Shown here: positions 37,269 through 46,586 of the stretch, piece after piece
How positions within the stretch are numbered: the stretch's first letter is position 1
Layout of the letters: every line of letters begins with the position of its first letter
Source of the DNA: Bin55 sp009840545
Lineage (GTDB): Bacteria > Pseudomonadota > Gammaproteobacteria > Pseudomonadales > Azotimanducaceae
Length of the DNA stretch: 64,000 bases
Reading direction: 5' to 3'
NCBI GenBank assembly: GCA_965208815.1
Contig: OZ242357.1
Coordinates: forward strand, 2,108,001-2,172,000
The notes under the pieces: model-generated
What the model saw: only the letters and a program-made list of their open reading frames with translations
What the model was told of the DNA's origin: nothing
The model's database searches: none
Made by a program: the position numbers and the translations under genes

Positions 37269-37328
37269 CTTGATATCCGGTTAAGCGAAATTGCCAAAGA
37301 AAATCCGGCGCGCTCATAACAGGTCGTT

Positions 37329-37369
37329 TCGCTAAAATAGCGATTCCAAAACAACTCACCTGTCAGGTG
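37329..37369 (+). promoter_or_regulatory. Two palindromes upstream of the transposase gene
   Basis: TCGCTA-AAA-TAGCGA (37329-37343) and CACCTG-T-CAGGTG (37357-37369) lie just before GGAGG (37376-37380) and the transposase ATG. They may bind the transposase or block read-through from outside. The same sequences occur in copy 1. Confidence 0.45.
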
Positions 37370-37383
37370 CGCACCGGAGGCGT

Positions 37384-38694
37384 ATGAGCATGATAACAAA
37401 TCCCCGTCGCGTCGAGGTCGATTTCAGCAATCACCATCTCACGGGATCGGGGGGACTGTGCTTTCTTTCGCGCATGGCGCGTCGACTGGATCTGTTTCGC
37501 GAGCTCTCGGGTCTGCGCTCTCTGAAGCGACGGCGACGGGGGGTTCCGGACGCCGAGAGGACGTGGTCGCTGATCGCCTCGCTGGCCCTGGGGAACGGTG
37601 CCCTGTCGGATCTGGAGGTTCTGGGATGGGACCGGACGGCGTGCGAGCTGCTGGGTCTCACGGAGCGTCCGAGCCCTCGCCGGGTGGGGGAGCATCTGGC
37701 CCGCTTCGAGGATACGGACGTCGCCGCGCTGCGGGCGGTGGGCCGCAAGATGGCGCAGGAGGTGGTTCCGGGGATGGCGCGGCACTTTCTCGACGAGCTG
37801 GGCTACGTGCCGCTGTTTCTGGACTCCACGCAGATCGAGGTGCGGGGCGGACGCTTCGAGGGGGCGGCCAGGGACTACCAGGGGGAGACCGGCTACCAGC
37901 TGGCGGCCGCCTTCGTCGGGCACGTCCAGGTGAGCGGTCGTCTTCGGCCGGGCAACACCCATCCCGCCCACGGCTGGCTCGAGCAGGTGGAGCGCGACGT
38001 CGAGCCGCTGCTGGCGGGCGTTCCGGTGTGGGGGCGCATGGACAACGCCTACTACCGCAGGGACGTGGTGGAGCACTTCGAGGACCGGGGCTGGGACTAC
38101 TCGGTCAGCGTGACCTCGGAGGTCGCCAAGCGACCGATCCTGGACGCGGCGGCACAGGTGCTGGAGGACGCGGACTGGGAGGAGATCAACGAGCACGAGA
38201 GGGCGGCGCTGATCACGCATCGCCCGACGCGGTGGCGCAACATGCAGACCTACGTGGTGGTGCGCCAGGAAGTGGTCGGCGGGGAGCGGCTGCTGTTTCC
38301 GCGGCACACCGTGATCCTGGTGTCGCGCGACGATCTCGACCTGAAGGAGCTGGTGCTCCGCCATCGCGGCAAGCAGGGGCAGGAGAACGCGTTCAAGGGC
38401 CCGCTGCGGGAGATGAACCTGCACCATCCCCGCTGCATGGGGTTCCGGGCGAACCAGGCGTACTACGAGTGCGCCCTGATCGCCCAGCTGCTGGTGCGGG
38501 CCGTCCAGCACCGCATGCTGCCCAAGGAGGCGCGGAGCCGCAGCCTCGGCTACGTCATCCGGCACCTGATGCGCACGGTGGCCGTGCTGGTGCGCACCGG
38601 CCGTCGTCTGTATCTGAACTTCGCGCGCTCGAACTGGGAGCTGGCCTGGCTGCTTCATGCCGCGGACAGCTTCGGGGAGACCGTCGCAAGCTGA
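37384..38694 (+). CDS. IS1380-like DDE transposase (copy 2)
   Basis: 436 aa, identical to the copy-1 transposase except Pro98 for His98. D147, D220 and E334 are intact, so it is probably active. GGAGG sits 4 nt before ATG 37384 and 10 nt before the second ATG at 37390. The gene's GC-rich codon use contrasts sharply with the split host gene around it. Confidence 0.92.
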   Translation: MSMITNPRRVEVDFSNHHLTGSGGLCFLSRMARRLDLFRELSGLRSLKRRRRGVPDAERTWSLIASLALGNGALSDLEVLGWDRTACELLGLTERPSPRRVGEHLARFEDTDVAALRAVGRKMAQEVVPGMARHFLDELGYVPLFLDSTQIEVRGGRFEGAARDYQGETGYQLAAAFVGHVQVSGRLRPGNTHPAHGWLEQVERDVEPLLAGVPVWGRMDNAYYRRDVVEHFEDRGWDYSVSVTSEVAKRPILDAAAQVLEDADWEEINEHERAALITHRPTRWRNMQTYVVVRQEVVGGERLLFPRHTVILVSRDDLDLKELVLRHRGKQGQENAFKGPLREMNLHHPRCMGFRANQAYYECALIAQLLVRAVQHRMLPKEARSRSLGYVIRHLMRTVAVLVRTGRRLYLNFARSNWELAWLLHAADSFGETVAS

Positions 38695-38967
38695 GCGCCG
38701 CGTCGGGCGACATCGAGACTGACGTAGCGGCGACATGTTCCACGTACCGGCGAAGAGTTCCGCTCTTCCGCGAATCGGTTCGTCCCAAAACTCGCAAAAC
38801 CAGCGCACCAACGCGCAGTCGCGCCGAAATATGCGGTTCCCCGTCGACTCTCGCGCACACTCGGCGTTCGTGGCGGCATCCTCGTCCCATTCAAGAGCAA
38901 AAACTATCTGGCGTTGGATGGAATGATCTAGAATCCGACCTCTGCAGACCTTAACCGGATATCAAGG

Positions 38968-38977
38968 CTTTATGAGC
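38968..38977. repeat. Right target-site duplication of IS copy 2
   Basis: CTTTATGAGC, matching 37259-37268. It encodes FMS of the interrupted gene on both sides of the element. Confidence 0.85.
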
Positions 38978-40597
38978 GGCTCTCACGACCAACACTGGCA
39001 CAAAGATGACAATGGTCCGTTCAATGCCAGAAAGCATCGACACCACCATGCTGTTCAAGCAGAGCTCTTGTACTACCCGCAGGAAGTACTCGGGAACATG
39101 GGTCCGACCGCAACTGTGCCCTACTCACAGTATTGGACGTTCAATCACGAGGAGAATCAAGACAACTTTGCAGGTGCGGACCATCTCGACTTTGCCTACC
39201 AGCTTGATGGTATGGAAAGAGTCCCTGTAGCTGGACCTAAATCACCGTATTCGGTTGAAGAGATCACAAACAGGCAGACCGACCATGATGAACGCTTGCG
39301 GAATGCAGTACTCAGTCTGAACTGGCCACTGAATCAACCGTTTGAAGTGGGACCACTCAAAGCAGGAAGCATCGTTCTCTATTCTCACAATCTGCTCCAC
39401 CGAGGAAACCATCGACGCGATGCCTGGGAATCTTGGAGGGACAATCCTCGATTTATGTGGCGCTTTTGGCTTTATCGAACTACGGAGTCCTATGGACCCA
39501 AACCTACCTCTCTCAATTGGCGTAAATTAGGATCCGATGAGCTGACAGGAGTCAACCGAGCGTCGCTGGACGCAGGATTGGAGGCGACTTGGAACTACCA
39601 CTGGAGATGGATGCACACGGGTTCAAGTGACCGAGAACACAGATCTCAGAAAACTCCACGTCCAGCTGTTTCAGCTTCTGAATTCAAAGTGCTACGCCAG
39701 CAAATGTTGGGTCTTGGAGACGAAAACGAGCCCAGTCGGCTCGGCGCAGCATATGTACTTGCTAGACACGCTGAGGAGCCTTCTTCGTTGTCGGTGTTGG
39801 AGGATGCTCTGCATAGTGACCGAGAGAGCGTTCGACGCGCAGCAACCTACGGACTTGCAGCTTCTGGCTCTCTCTCCACTCCTGTGCTAGTTCGAGCTGT
39901 TGACTCTCCTGTCAGATGGATCCGCAAAGCAGCAGTTTTCTGCCTTGGGGAGTCAGGTGAGATTTCTCAAAAGGTCTTGGAGCGCATTGAATTCTTGCTC
40001 CTGAACGATCCGTCCGTCTACGTTCGAAGTGTGGCGGCCTCGGCTCTTGGATGCTTCGTCAGAAGATCCATTGGTCAAGACTTCGATCGCACAATGGTTC
40101 AAAGGTCTGCAAAGTCCATGCTCCGTTGCCTAGAAGTAGAAGTGAATCGCTTGGCAATGGATCGAGCACAAGGCAGGAGCATCAAGATGGTTCGACCTAC
40201 CGACGAATGCGATATCTGTGAAGGAATCGGAATTGACTACGGCCTCGCTCGTTTCAAACCCGTTCGCTCAGCTGTTCGTGAGAATGTACTTTGGTCTATT
40301 GTGATTTTGTGCTCGCACGATCCTCATTTATTGGGTAGTACGTTGAAACCTCTTTGCGAAGCCTTGTGCCACATTATCGAAAACGAGAAAAACATCTTTG
40401 TAGTTGGATTTGCAATGGATGCGTTGAATCGCCTGCATCAGAACAGCGATGGAGATGCACTTGACATAGACACGAACTTGAAGGAGATGCTTCTTTCCTC
40501 ACCACTTCTACCGACTGAATGCCTCGCTCAAGGCGGCATGTCCCAGTCAGAAATTCAACACCTTGATTCAAAACTTAGAGCAAAGTCTGCAATTTGA
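38968..40597 (+). pseudogene. PhyH-HEAT dioxygenase, 3' part
   Basis: The continuation of the frame cut at 37267. It opens with the target duplication (FMSGSHDQHWHKDDNGPF), whose H-x-D gives the first two iron ligands. The 2OG-Fe fold continues to GSIVLYSHNLLHRGNHR, with the second His and the Arg that binds 2-oxoglutarate. From about 250 residues into this part come HEAT-like repeats (RLGAAYVLARHAEEPSSLSVL, SVRRAATYGLAASG, WIRKAAVFCLGESGE, YVRSVAASALG) to the end. The fused protein would be about 640 aa. An in-frame ATG at 38972 could allow a truncated product lacking the first strands; whether it folds is doubtful. Confidence 0.88.
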
Positions 40598-40620
40598 GCC
40601 CTGTCGGGGTGAGTCGGTTC

Positions 40621-41316
40621 TCACCAGTTCATGAGTAGTTGATCGACAAGCTCTTGTAGGTTGGTGTAGGTCCACTTCGCTTTCTCGTCGACTTGCTTCG
40701 TAGCACCAGGTCGTCCAGAAGTCCGATCGATCCACACGGAGTCGATGCCAAGGCTATTTGCTGGCGAAATGTCATGAAAGACACTTTGTGCTACGTGTAG
40801 CAACCTGTCCTTTTTTCCAATTTCGGCAATAGCAGCGTTGAACATTTCGGTGTTTGGTTTGTAGCATCCAGTGTCTTCGGCTGTAACTACGAAATCGAAC
40901 TCGACGTTAAGAGCTTCTCGTGTGATCGCGAACAGATCGTTATCGGTATTTGTAATCACAGCCAATTTGAAGCCTTTCTGTAGCGATTCAAGTGCATCGA
41001 TCGTGTCTTCAAACGCGCCCGCTCTTGCAACACACTCCTCAAACGTGTCGTAGTCTCTACTTCGAGGTTTAAAACCCAGTCGGAATCCATATCTATCCAG
41101 GACGCGGCGAAGCACACTCCTGTACGACCCACCTTGACTCTGTTCCTCGGGTTCCCAGTTGGCAAAGTACTCCAGAACCACGTCGTCGTTCATGTTTGCG
41201 TCGTGCGATTGCAACAATTCCTGTAGAGTGGAGACGATTGCAGACTCCCAGTCGACCAGAGTTCCGTAGCAATCGAATGAAATGACGTCGTAGTCCGACG
41301 CTTGCGGTTGACTCAT
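40621..41316 (-). CDS. HAD hydrolase, 2-haloacid dehalogenase type II-like
   Basis: A 231-aa HAD-superfamily enzyme. Motif I FDCYGTLVDW has nucleophile D15, motif II is ITNTDN, and the motif III/IV region runs through GCYKPNTEMF and HVAQSVFHDISPANSLGIDSVWIDR. This layout is that of L-2-haloacid dehalogenases, although many relatives are phosphatases. Its ATGA start overlaps the stop of the upstream CULT-domain gene by 4 nt, so the two are co-translated. Cytoplasmic; substrate unknown. Confidence 0.87.
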   Translation of the reverse strand: MSQPQASDYDVISFDCYGTLVDWESAIVSTLQELLQSHDANMNDDVVLEYFANWEPEEQSQGGSYRSVLRRVLDRYGFRLGFKPRSRDYDTFEECVARAGAFEDTIDALESLQKGFKLAVITNTDNDLFAITREALNVEFDFVVTAEDTGCYKPNTEMFNAAIAEIGKKDRLLHVAQSVFHDISPANSLGIDSVWIDRTSGRPGATKQVDEKAKWTYTNLQELVDQLLMNW

Positions 41317-41699
41317 CCGCTACGATCCAACTTCTGCGTGACAATCTTGGCGACGAGCAAACCAAAAAAGCTATCTCCTGACGCAAATAACCAACCCAAG
41401 TGGTCCTCACAATTCCCACAGGTCGCCATCTTCCAACGATAGCCCGGAAACCAAGTGTCCGCATGATGTGCTGTCCCTCTTGTGGAGCAACCAAGTGCAT
41501 GTCGATAGCATCGAAAGTGATGGACAACTCCAAAGGGATTTACGAATTCGTGCTCAATCGCTCCTTGAATTTCGTGAGTATCAGCTGCATCCGCTAAGAC
41601 GTGTGAACACCGAGAGCACACAACCACACTCTCAGGCCTAGGTGGAATCCAATCGAGTTCTTCCTCAAAAATATTGGAAAGAGTTTCTAATTCAGCCAT
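41313..41699 (-). CDS. Stand-alone CULT-domain protein (bacterial cereblon-like)
   Basis: A 128-aa protein consisting of one CULT domain, the ligand-binding module of eukaryotic cereblon (the thalidomide receptor) and of small bacterial homologues such as the Magnetospirillum protein used as a model. Zinc cysteines: C28/C31 and C94/C97. The three tryptophans that form the aromatic cage are in WFPGYRW (W83, W89) and LGW (W103), followed by FFGLLVAKI. H50 and NPFGVVHHF match the family core. It probably binds a small cyclic imide-like or uridine-like ligand; the natural ligand is unknown. Its gene is coupled to the HAD gene by a 4-nt overlap. Confidence 0.88.
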   Translation of the reverse strand: MAELETLSNIFEEELDWIPPRPESVVVCSRCSHVLADAADTHEIQGAIEHEFVNPFGVVHHFRCYRHALGCSTRGTAHHADTWFPGYRWKMATCGNCEDHLGWLFASGDSFFGLLVAKIVTQKLDRSG

Positions 41700-41882
41700 C
41701 GGTGTAGATGGAGTCGTGAGTCAATGAAGCGTTCATGGCTAGAACAATTTATCAGATACGCCAATCCACTTCTTAAGAGAGTTGAAAGGACCATGTTCGT
41801 GCTCAGTCGATGTTCTACGTGATCGCTCAAATAGCGGCACCATGCATTTCTAGCCAGCACCAATATTCGATGTTCTGAGTGA

Positions 41883-42650
41883 CTAGAGTTTGAGGATCTC
41901 TGCGCGCGTTTGAGATTGGATAGAGTCGAGACCGGGTGCGTCCGGAAGTGCTTTGAATGCGCCTCGCAAGTTCTCCGACCACATTCGTCTTAGGGTCAGC
42001 AAGTATTCATTGTCCTCATCAAGGCTTCGATGTATTGCGGTGGCGTACGAGTCGTTCATGTAAACCAAGTATTCAATGGGTGGGCCTACCGCAGCACTAC
42101 TTCGCATCGTTGAATCCATAGACACCAGTCCACACATCACCGCAACGGACACAGTTGTCTCCTCCACCAAGATGCGATCAAGTATTGGTTTCCCGTACTT
42201 TACTTCTCCCACTTGAAGAAACGGGGTCGATTGACTTGCGTGAACGAAGTTTCCTTCTGGATAGACATGAATGAGACCCGGAGTATCGTTCATGAGCTGT
42301 CCACCCAATATGAAAGACGCTTCGGGTCTGAAGTCTTTTTTCAGTCGCTTATTTGCGTGTTTGTTCTGTTCCGTTACAGATATTTCACCGATGTATTCGG
42401 CAGCCTCATCCAATGTTGAAACACTAGCCAAACACGTTCGAGATTGTTCCCTTAAGTCACGCTCGACCTGCGCTACGACGCCTTGTGTAGTAGCGAGATT
42501 GCCAGATACCAACAAGACGAGAAATCGGCGTTCGTGTTTAAACACATGCATCTTGCTGTAGGTATTAATGTGATCCACACCTGCATTGGTACGTGAATCG
42601 GAAATGAAGACTAATCCTTCACGCGTTGAAATACCCAAGCAATATGTCAT
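41883..42650 (-). CDS. Anbu proteasome-like peptidase
   Basis: A 255-aa Ntn-hydrolase of the Anbu (ancestral beta subunit) family, related to HslV and proteasome beta subunits. It begins MTYCLGISTREGLVFISDSRTNAGVDHINTYSKMHVF. Thr2 is the expected catalytic residue after Met removal; SDSRTNAGVD is diagnostic. Later FILGGQLM and LIHVYPEGNFV are conserved. The genes that usually accompany Anbu (a transglutaminase-like peptidase, an ATP-grasp and an alpha-E protein) are not present; neighbours are the CULT/HAD pair and a divergent oligopeptidase. Probably cytoplasmic and oligomeric. Confidence 0.92.
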   Translation of the reverse strand: MTYCLGISTREGLVFISDSRTNAGVDHINTYSKMHVFKHERRFLVLLVSGNLATTQGVVAQVERDLREQSRTCLASVSTLDEAAEYIGEISVTEQNKHANKRLKKDFRPEASFILGGQLMNDTPGLIHVYPEGNFVHASQSTPFLQVGEVKYGKPILDRILVEETTVSVAVMCGLVSMDSTMRSSAAVGPPIEYLVYMNDSYATAIHRSLDEDNEYLLTLRRMWSENLRGAFKALPDAPGLDSIQSQTRAEILKL

Positions 42651-42986
42651 TGAACTCTGTCGGTTACCTCGCTCACAAACTGATGAACGACAATCCAGAG
42701 GAACCCGTATGCCTTTTGGTATGCATCAGTTGTCTCGAGTCTTCTTCAACCGTCGCCATACACCTTTCAGTATATTCTGCAATCCTTGAGATATGAGCTG
42801 CTAGCAAGTCAGCCCCTGGCAGCACCGAATTCCGTTAGTTCTCCAAACTAACCACAGGACGATCTGCAAGCCATCTGAACAACCGATCACCGTGTGGTGG
42901 CATCACCCATTCTCCGATTTAAGCACAATTGACATTGATTCTGAGCAACTGAACACAACCACTCAACCAACCAAGCAGCTACCAGA
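42651..42986. other. Divergent intergenic region, Anbu / oligopeptidase B
   Basis: 336 bases between two divergent genes. No RNA gene, terminator or clear operator was found. Confidence 0.5.
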
Positions 42987-45260
42987 ATGAATCAATCGAA
43001 CAATCTCGACACTCAAGACGCACGTACAAATGTATCCTACTCGTTCGGAGCTTTCCGAAGCCATACGCCTAAGCCAATCCGTTCTGGGATCTGTTGGGCA
43101 ATACTCGGAATTGTCGTTCCCCTACTTTCTACAGCATGCAGCCAGATGAACAAGGACTCAACCATGCCAAACGCTCCTGTAGCGGACCAAAGAGAACATG
43201 TCGAAACATACCACGGATTCGAAATTTCCGATCCCTACCACTGGTTGAAGGATGCGAGTTATCCAAACGTTGACGACGAAGATGTACTGGAGTACTTGCG
43301 TCAGGAAAACAGTTACTTTGAGAAATTCATTGAGCCCATCTCACCTTTAGTGGAGCGGATCTTCGAAGAACTCAAAGGGCGTTTAGACCAAGAGGACGCG
43401 ACAGTACCTACAAAGGACGGAATGTACGTCTACCAATCGAAGTACGAATCCGATAAACAATACCGCGTGCACATTCGTTGGCCGTTTGCCTCGGCAGGAG
43501 CAGACCTTCTTCCTGCCAATAGTGAGAATGCAAAAGTGCTCATAGATGAAAACAAGCTTGCTGGCGACTCAGACTACTTTTCGCTAGGTGGCATGGCTGT
43601 CAGTCCTAGTGATGAGTTAATTGCCTACAGCACTGACCACGACGGAAGCGAACGCTATGTCCTAAGGGTCAAGCATGTAGATTCCGAGGAGTTTCTCTCT
43701 GAGAAAATTGAAAACGTTACCGGTTCCATTGTTTGGGCTAACGACAGCTCGAGCTTCTTATATGTAACGTTAGACGACAATCTCCGGCCCAACAGAGTGC
43801 TTCTTCACATACTCGGAACCGATCCAACCGAAGACCAGATCGTTTATGAGGAGCACGACGGAGGTTTCTTTGTCAGTATTGGACGAACGACTTCCCGAGA
43901 ATTCGCACGATTGTCCACCAGTGATCACGTAACCTCCGAAGTGAGAATCATTGGACTCGATGATCTCTCCCAGCAACCTCGCGTTGTAGTGCCACGTAAG
44001 GAAAACCACTACTACCAAATCGACCATCGACTGGACTCGCTAGTAATACTCACAAACGACACCCACAAGAACTCTCGGCTTGCAACTACATCAGACCAAA
44101 ACATCGAACAACATCATTGGAAAACTGTTCTGAAAGCATCGGATGATCGCTACATCACCAATATGCAAGCACTCCGAGATCGAATTGTTGTGGGTGCAAG
44201 GGAGGAAGGTCTTGATCAGATTTTGTTGTCTAACACTGAAGGAGAGTTTGAGAGAATCTCTTTTCCAGAAGAAGCCTATAGCGCAGGGTTCTATTACAGC
44301 CCAGAGGACAACCCCTCTCACTTGAGGATTGGCTACTCGTCGCTAGTCACACCCCGAATGATCTTTGACTACGCGTACGAGACAGGTGAACGAGTCACGC
44401 GAAAGACCCAGAGGATTCCTAGTGGTTACTCGGCTGAGTTGTATTCGACCGAACGGAGATGGGCAACTTCGCACGACGGCGTTCAGGTTCCGGTGTCCAT
44501 CGCGTATCGAAACGACACCCCCTTAGACGGCTCAGCACCTTTATATCTTGAGGGTTACGGCGCATACGGGATTAGTGAAGATCCTTACTTTTCAACTAAC
44601 CGCCTTTCCTTGCTCGACCGCGGATTTGTTTTTGCGATGGCTCACATTCGGGGAGGAAGCGAGATGGGATTTCAGTGGTACGAAGATGGAAAGTTGGGTA
44701 AGCGTACGAACACGTTTCTCGACTTCATAGCAGTGGCTCGATATCTGATCGATGAGGACTACACCGAGGCGGGGAAAATAGCCATTTCAGGTGGTAGTGC
44801 AGGTGGCACTCTCATGGGCGTTGTAGCAAACGATGCCCCCGCGCTCTGGGGTGCCGTAGTGTCACACGTTCCGTTTGTAGACGTACTCAATACGATGCTC
44901 GACGAATCGCTGCCTCTCACACCCATTGAATGGCCGGAATGGGGAAATCCCATCTTGGACAAAGAGGCATTCGAGTACATTCGTTCCTATTCGCCCTACG
45001 ATCAGATCGATGCCCAAGACTATCCCCCCATGCTTGTTACAGCCGGATTGAACGACCCACGAGTCACTTATTGGGAACCGGCCAAGTACGTTGCAAAACT
45101 TCGCGCATTTAAGACAGACGAGAATCCGCTGGTCCTGAGAACGCAAATGGGCGCGGGACACTCTGGAGTTTCAGGACGCTACGACTCGCTACGCGAGACT
45201 GCCGAAACCTACGGTTTCATCCTAACTGTGATGTCAATTGAGGAACCGCCTATCAAATAG
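42987..45260 (+). CDS. Oligopeptidase B-like serine peptidase (S9A), predicted lipoprotein
   Basis: A 757-aa prolyl-oligopeptidase-family enzyme: N-terminal YHGFEISDPYHWLKD, a seven-bladed propeller, then the alpha/beta hydrolase domain with LEGYGAYG, HIRGGSEMGFQWYEDGKLGKRTNTFLDF, nucleophile ISGGSAGG, Asp in AGLNDPRV and His in MGAGHSG. It cleaves peptides after basic residues. Ahead of it is a hydrophobic segment ending LLSTAC with Cys51, which looks like a lipobox. E. coli PtrB is cytosolic. An internal start at ATG 43164 (MPNAPVADQ) would give a soluble form instead. The next gene is convergent. Confidence 0.9.
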   Translation: MNQSNNLDTQDARTNVSYSFGAFRSHTPKPIRSGICWAILGIVVPLLSTACSQMNKDSTMPNAPVADQREHVETYHGFEISDPYHWLKDASYPNVDDEDVLEYLRQENSYFEKFIEPISPLVERIFEELKGRLDQEDATVPTKDGMYVYQSKYESDKQYRVHIRWPFASAGADLLPANSENAKVLIDENKLAGDSDYFSLGGMAVSPSDELIAYSTDHDGSERYVLRVKHVDSEEFLSEKIENVTGSIVWANDSSSFLYVTLDDNLRPNRVLLHILGTDPTEDQIVYEEHDGGFFVSIGRTTSREFARLSTSDHVTSEVRIIGLDDLSQQPRVVVPRKENHYYQIDHRLDSLVILTNDTHKNSRLATTSDQNIEQHHWKTVLKASDDRYITNMQALRDRIVVGAREEGLDQILLSNTEGEFERISFPEEAYSAGFYYSPEDNPSHLRIGYSSLVTPRMIFDYAYETGERVTRKTQRIPSGYSAELYSTERRWATSHDGVQVPVSIAYRNDTPLDGSAPLYLEGYGAYGISEDPYFSTNRLSLLDRGFVFAMAHIRGGSEMGFQWYEDGKLGKRTNTFLDFIAVARYLIDEDYTEAGKIAISGGSAGGTLMGVVANDAPALWGAVVSHVPFVDVLNTMLDESLPLTPIEWPEWGNPILDKEAFEYIRSYSPYDQIDAQDYPPMLVTAGLNDPRVTYWEPAKYVAKLRAFKTDENPLVLRTQMGAGHSGVSGRYDSLRETAETYGFILTVMSIEEPPIK

Positions 45261-45312
45261 ACTGAATGCGCCATAGTTCATCATGAATTTTCGGCGAAAT
45301 CTAGGATCCAGA

Positions 45313-46536
45313 TCAGAGAAGCGACCTTAGATCCACACTTGAATCTGCAAGAACATCTGGAGATATTCGTTTGCCAATCAATCGACGAGTAGCCAAGAAC
45401 TCGCCTGGGCTATTCAATGCACTGGCTCCGAAGAGTACGTCGTTCTTGAAATGAAAGTACATACACGAACCATTCTCTTGACTTTCCCGCTTCACAGAGG
45501 AATCGGCTTCTGTTGAAAAGCCCGCCATTTGAAACTTCACAGCGAACTGATCGGACCAGAACCAGGGGATTGAGTGATTAGGCGTTGGATTGCCAGCGAT
45601 GGATGCTGCAGCGCAACGAGCTTGTTCCATTGCACTAGGAACACACTCGAGGCGAATCGACCGACCCAAGAGTTCGCTTCTCTGATTCGAGCAGTCGCCG
45701 ATTGCATAGATGTCCTCGTTTTCTGTTCGACAATACTCATCGACAAGAATGCCGTCATTGCAAGAGATTCCTGCACGTTGGGCAAGGTCAATGTTGGGTT
45801 CGATTCCTATACCGATAAGGACTACTTCTGATGGAATCGTTAGGCCATTTGACAGACGTAATTCAAACTTCTCGTTACTTGCACCTCTCACTATTGCTTC
45901 AACAATTGAGTCGTTCAAAATCTTGACGCCCTGGGATTCATGCAATGCTTGAAAATACTCGGACAGTTCAGGAGTTACAACTCGAGCGAGAACCCGATCC
46001 AATAATTCCACCACGACCACCTCGTGGCCAAGACTCCTACACGAGGCGGCAACTTCCAATCCTATGTAGCCAGCTCCGATAATTGCAACTCTGGCTCCGG
46101 GGCGGAGCTGTCGTTTGATTTCGTCACAATCGCTGATCGATCTGAGAGAGCACGTTCCTCGAAGATTGGGGTCTGCTAATGAGAGTTTGCGATTCGAAGA
46201 TCCCGTTGCTAAGACTAGTGTCTCCCAGCCAATTCTGCGTCCGTCTTCGAGTACCAAGACCTTGGAATCGGCATCTAGCTCAGCGACAAATTTCCCAGTA
46301 ATACACTCGATATTCTTTTCCAAGTAAAACTTAGCTTGACGAAGATAGACTCGTTCCAGCCCGCACTGGTCTTGCAAGTACTGTTTGGACAATGGTGGAC
46401 GCTGATAGGGAATGTGATCTTCGCCCGCGACGATCTTGATAGAGCCGGTATATCCACCTTGCCGAAGACTTGCGACGAGTTGACCGGCGGCGTGTCCACC
46501 TCCTACGACTACTACGCCCGACCTTTCTTGAGACAC
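45313..46536 (-). CDS. FAD-dependent NAD(P)H oxidoreductase (ferredoxin-reductase type)
   Basis: A 407-aa two-dinucleotide-binding flavoprotein. FAD motif VVVGGGHAAGQ (9-19), the YQRPPLSK block (44-51), NAD motif IIGAGYIGLEVA (152-163) and DIYAIGDCS are typical of reductases that feed Rieske oxygenases, P450s or ferredoxins. No ferredoxin or oxygenase gene lies next to it. It follows the DUF1820 gene by 50 nt on the same strand and may share its transcript. Confidence 0.9.
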   Translation of the reverse strand: MSQERSGVVVVGGGHAAGQLVASLRQGGYTGSIKIVAGEDHIPYQRPPLSKQYLQDQCGLERVYLRQAKFYLEKNIECITGKFVAELDADSKVLVLEDGRRIGWETLVLATGSSNRKLSLADPNLRGTCSLRSISDCDEIKRQLRPGARVAIIGAGYIGLEVAASCRSLGHEVVVVELLDRVLARVVTPELSEYFQALHESQGVKILNDSIVEAIVRGASNEKFELRLSNGLTIPSEVVLIGIGIEPNIDLAQRAGISCNDGILVDEYCRTENEDIYAIGDCSNQRSELLGRSIRLECVPSAMEQARCAAASIAGNPTPNHSIPWFWSDQFAVKFQMAGFSTEADSSVKRESQENGSCMYFHFKNDVLFGASALNSPGEFLATRRLIGKRISPDVLADSSVDLRSLL

Positions 46537-46586
46537 CTCGTTTCAGTCCGACAATCTGAATGTCTTTCTATAGCAGATTGGCGCGA

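Larger units (their letters stand above)
37268..38967 (+). mobile_element. IS1380-like insertion sequence, copy 2 (1700 bp)
   Basis: Same element as 789-2488, here with the transposase on the plus strand. The perfect 18-bp inverted repeats are at 37268-37285 and 38950-38967. It splits a PhyH-HEAT gene. It is almost base-for-base identical to copy 1, with the two differences noted there, so at least one of the two moved recently. Confidence 0.95.
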
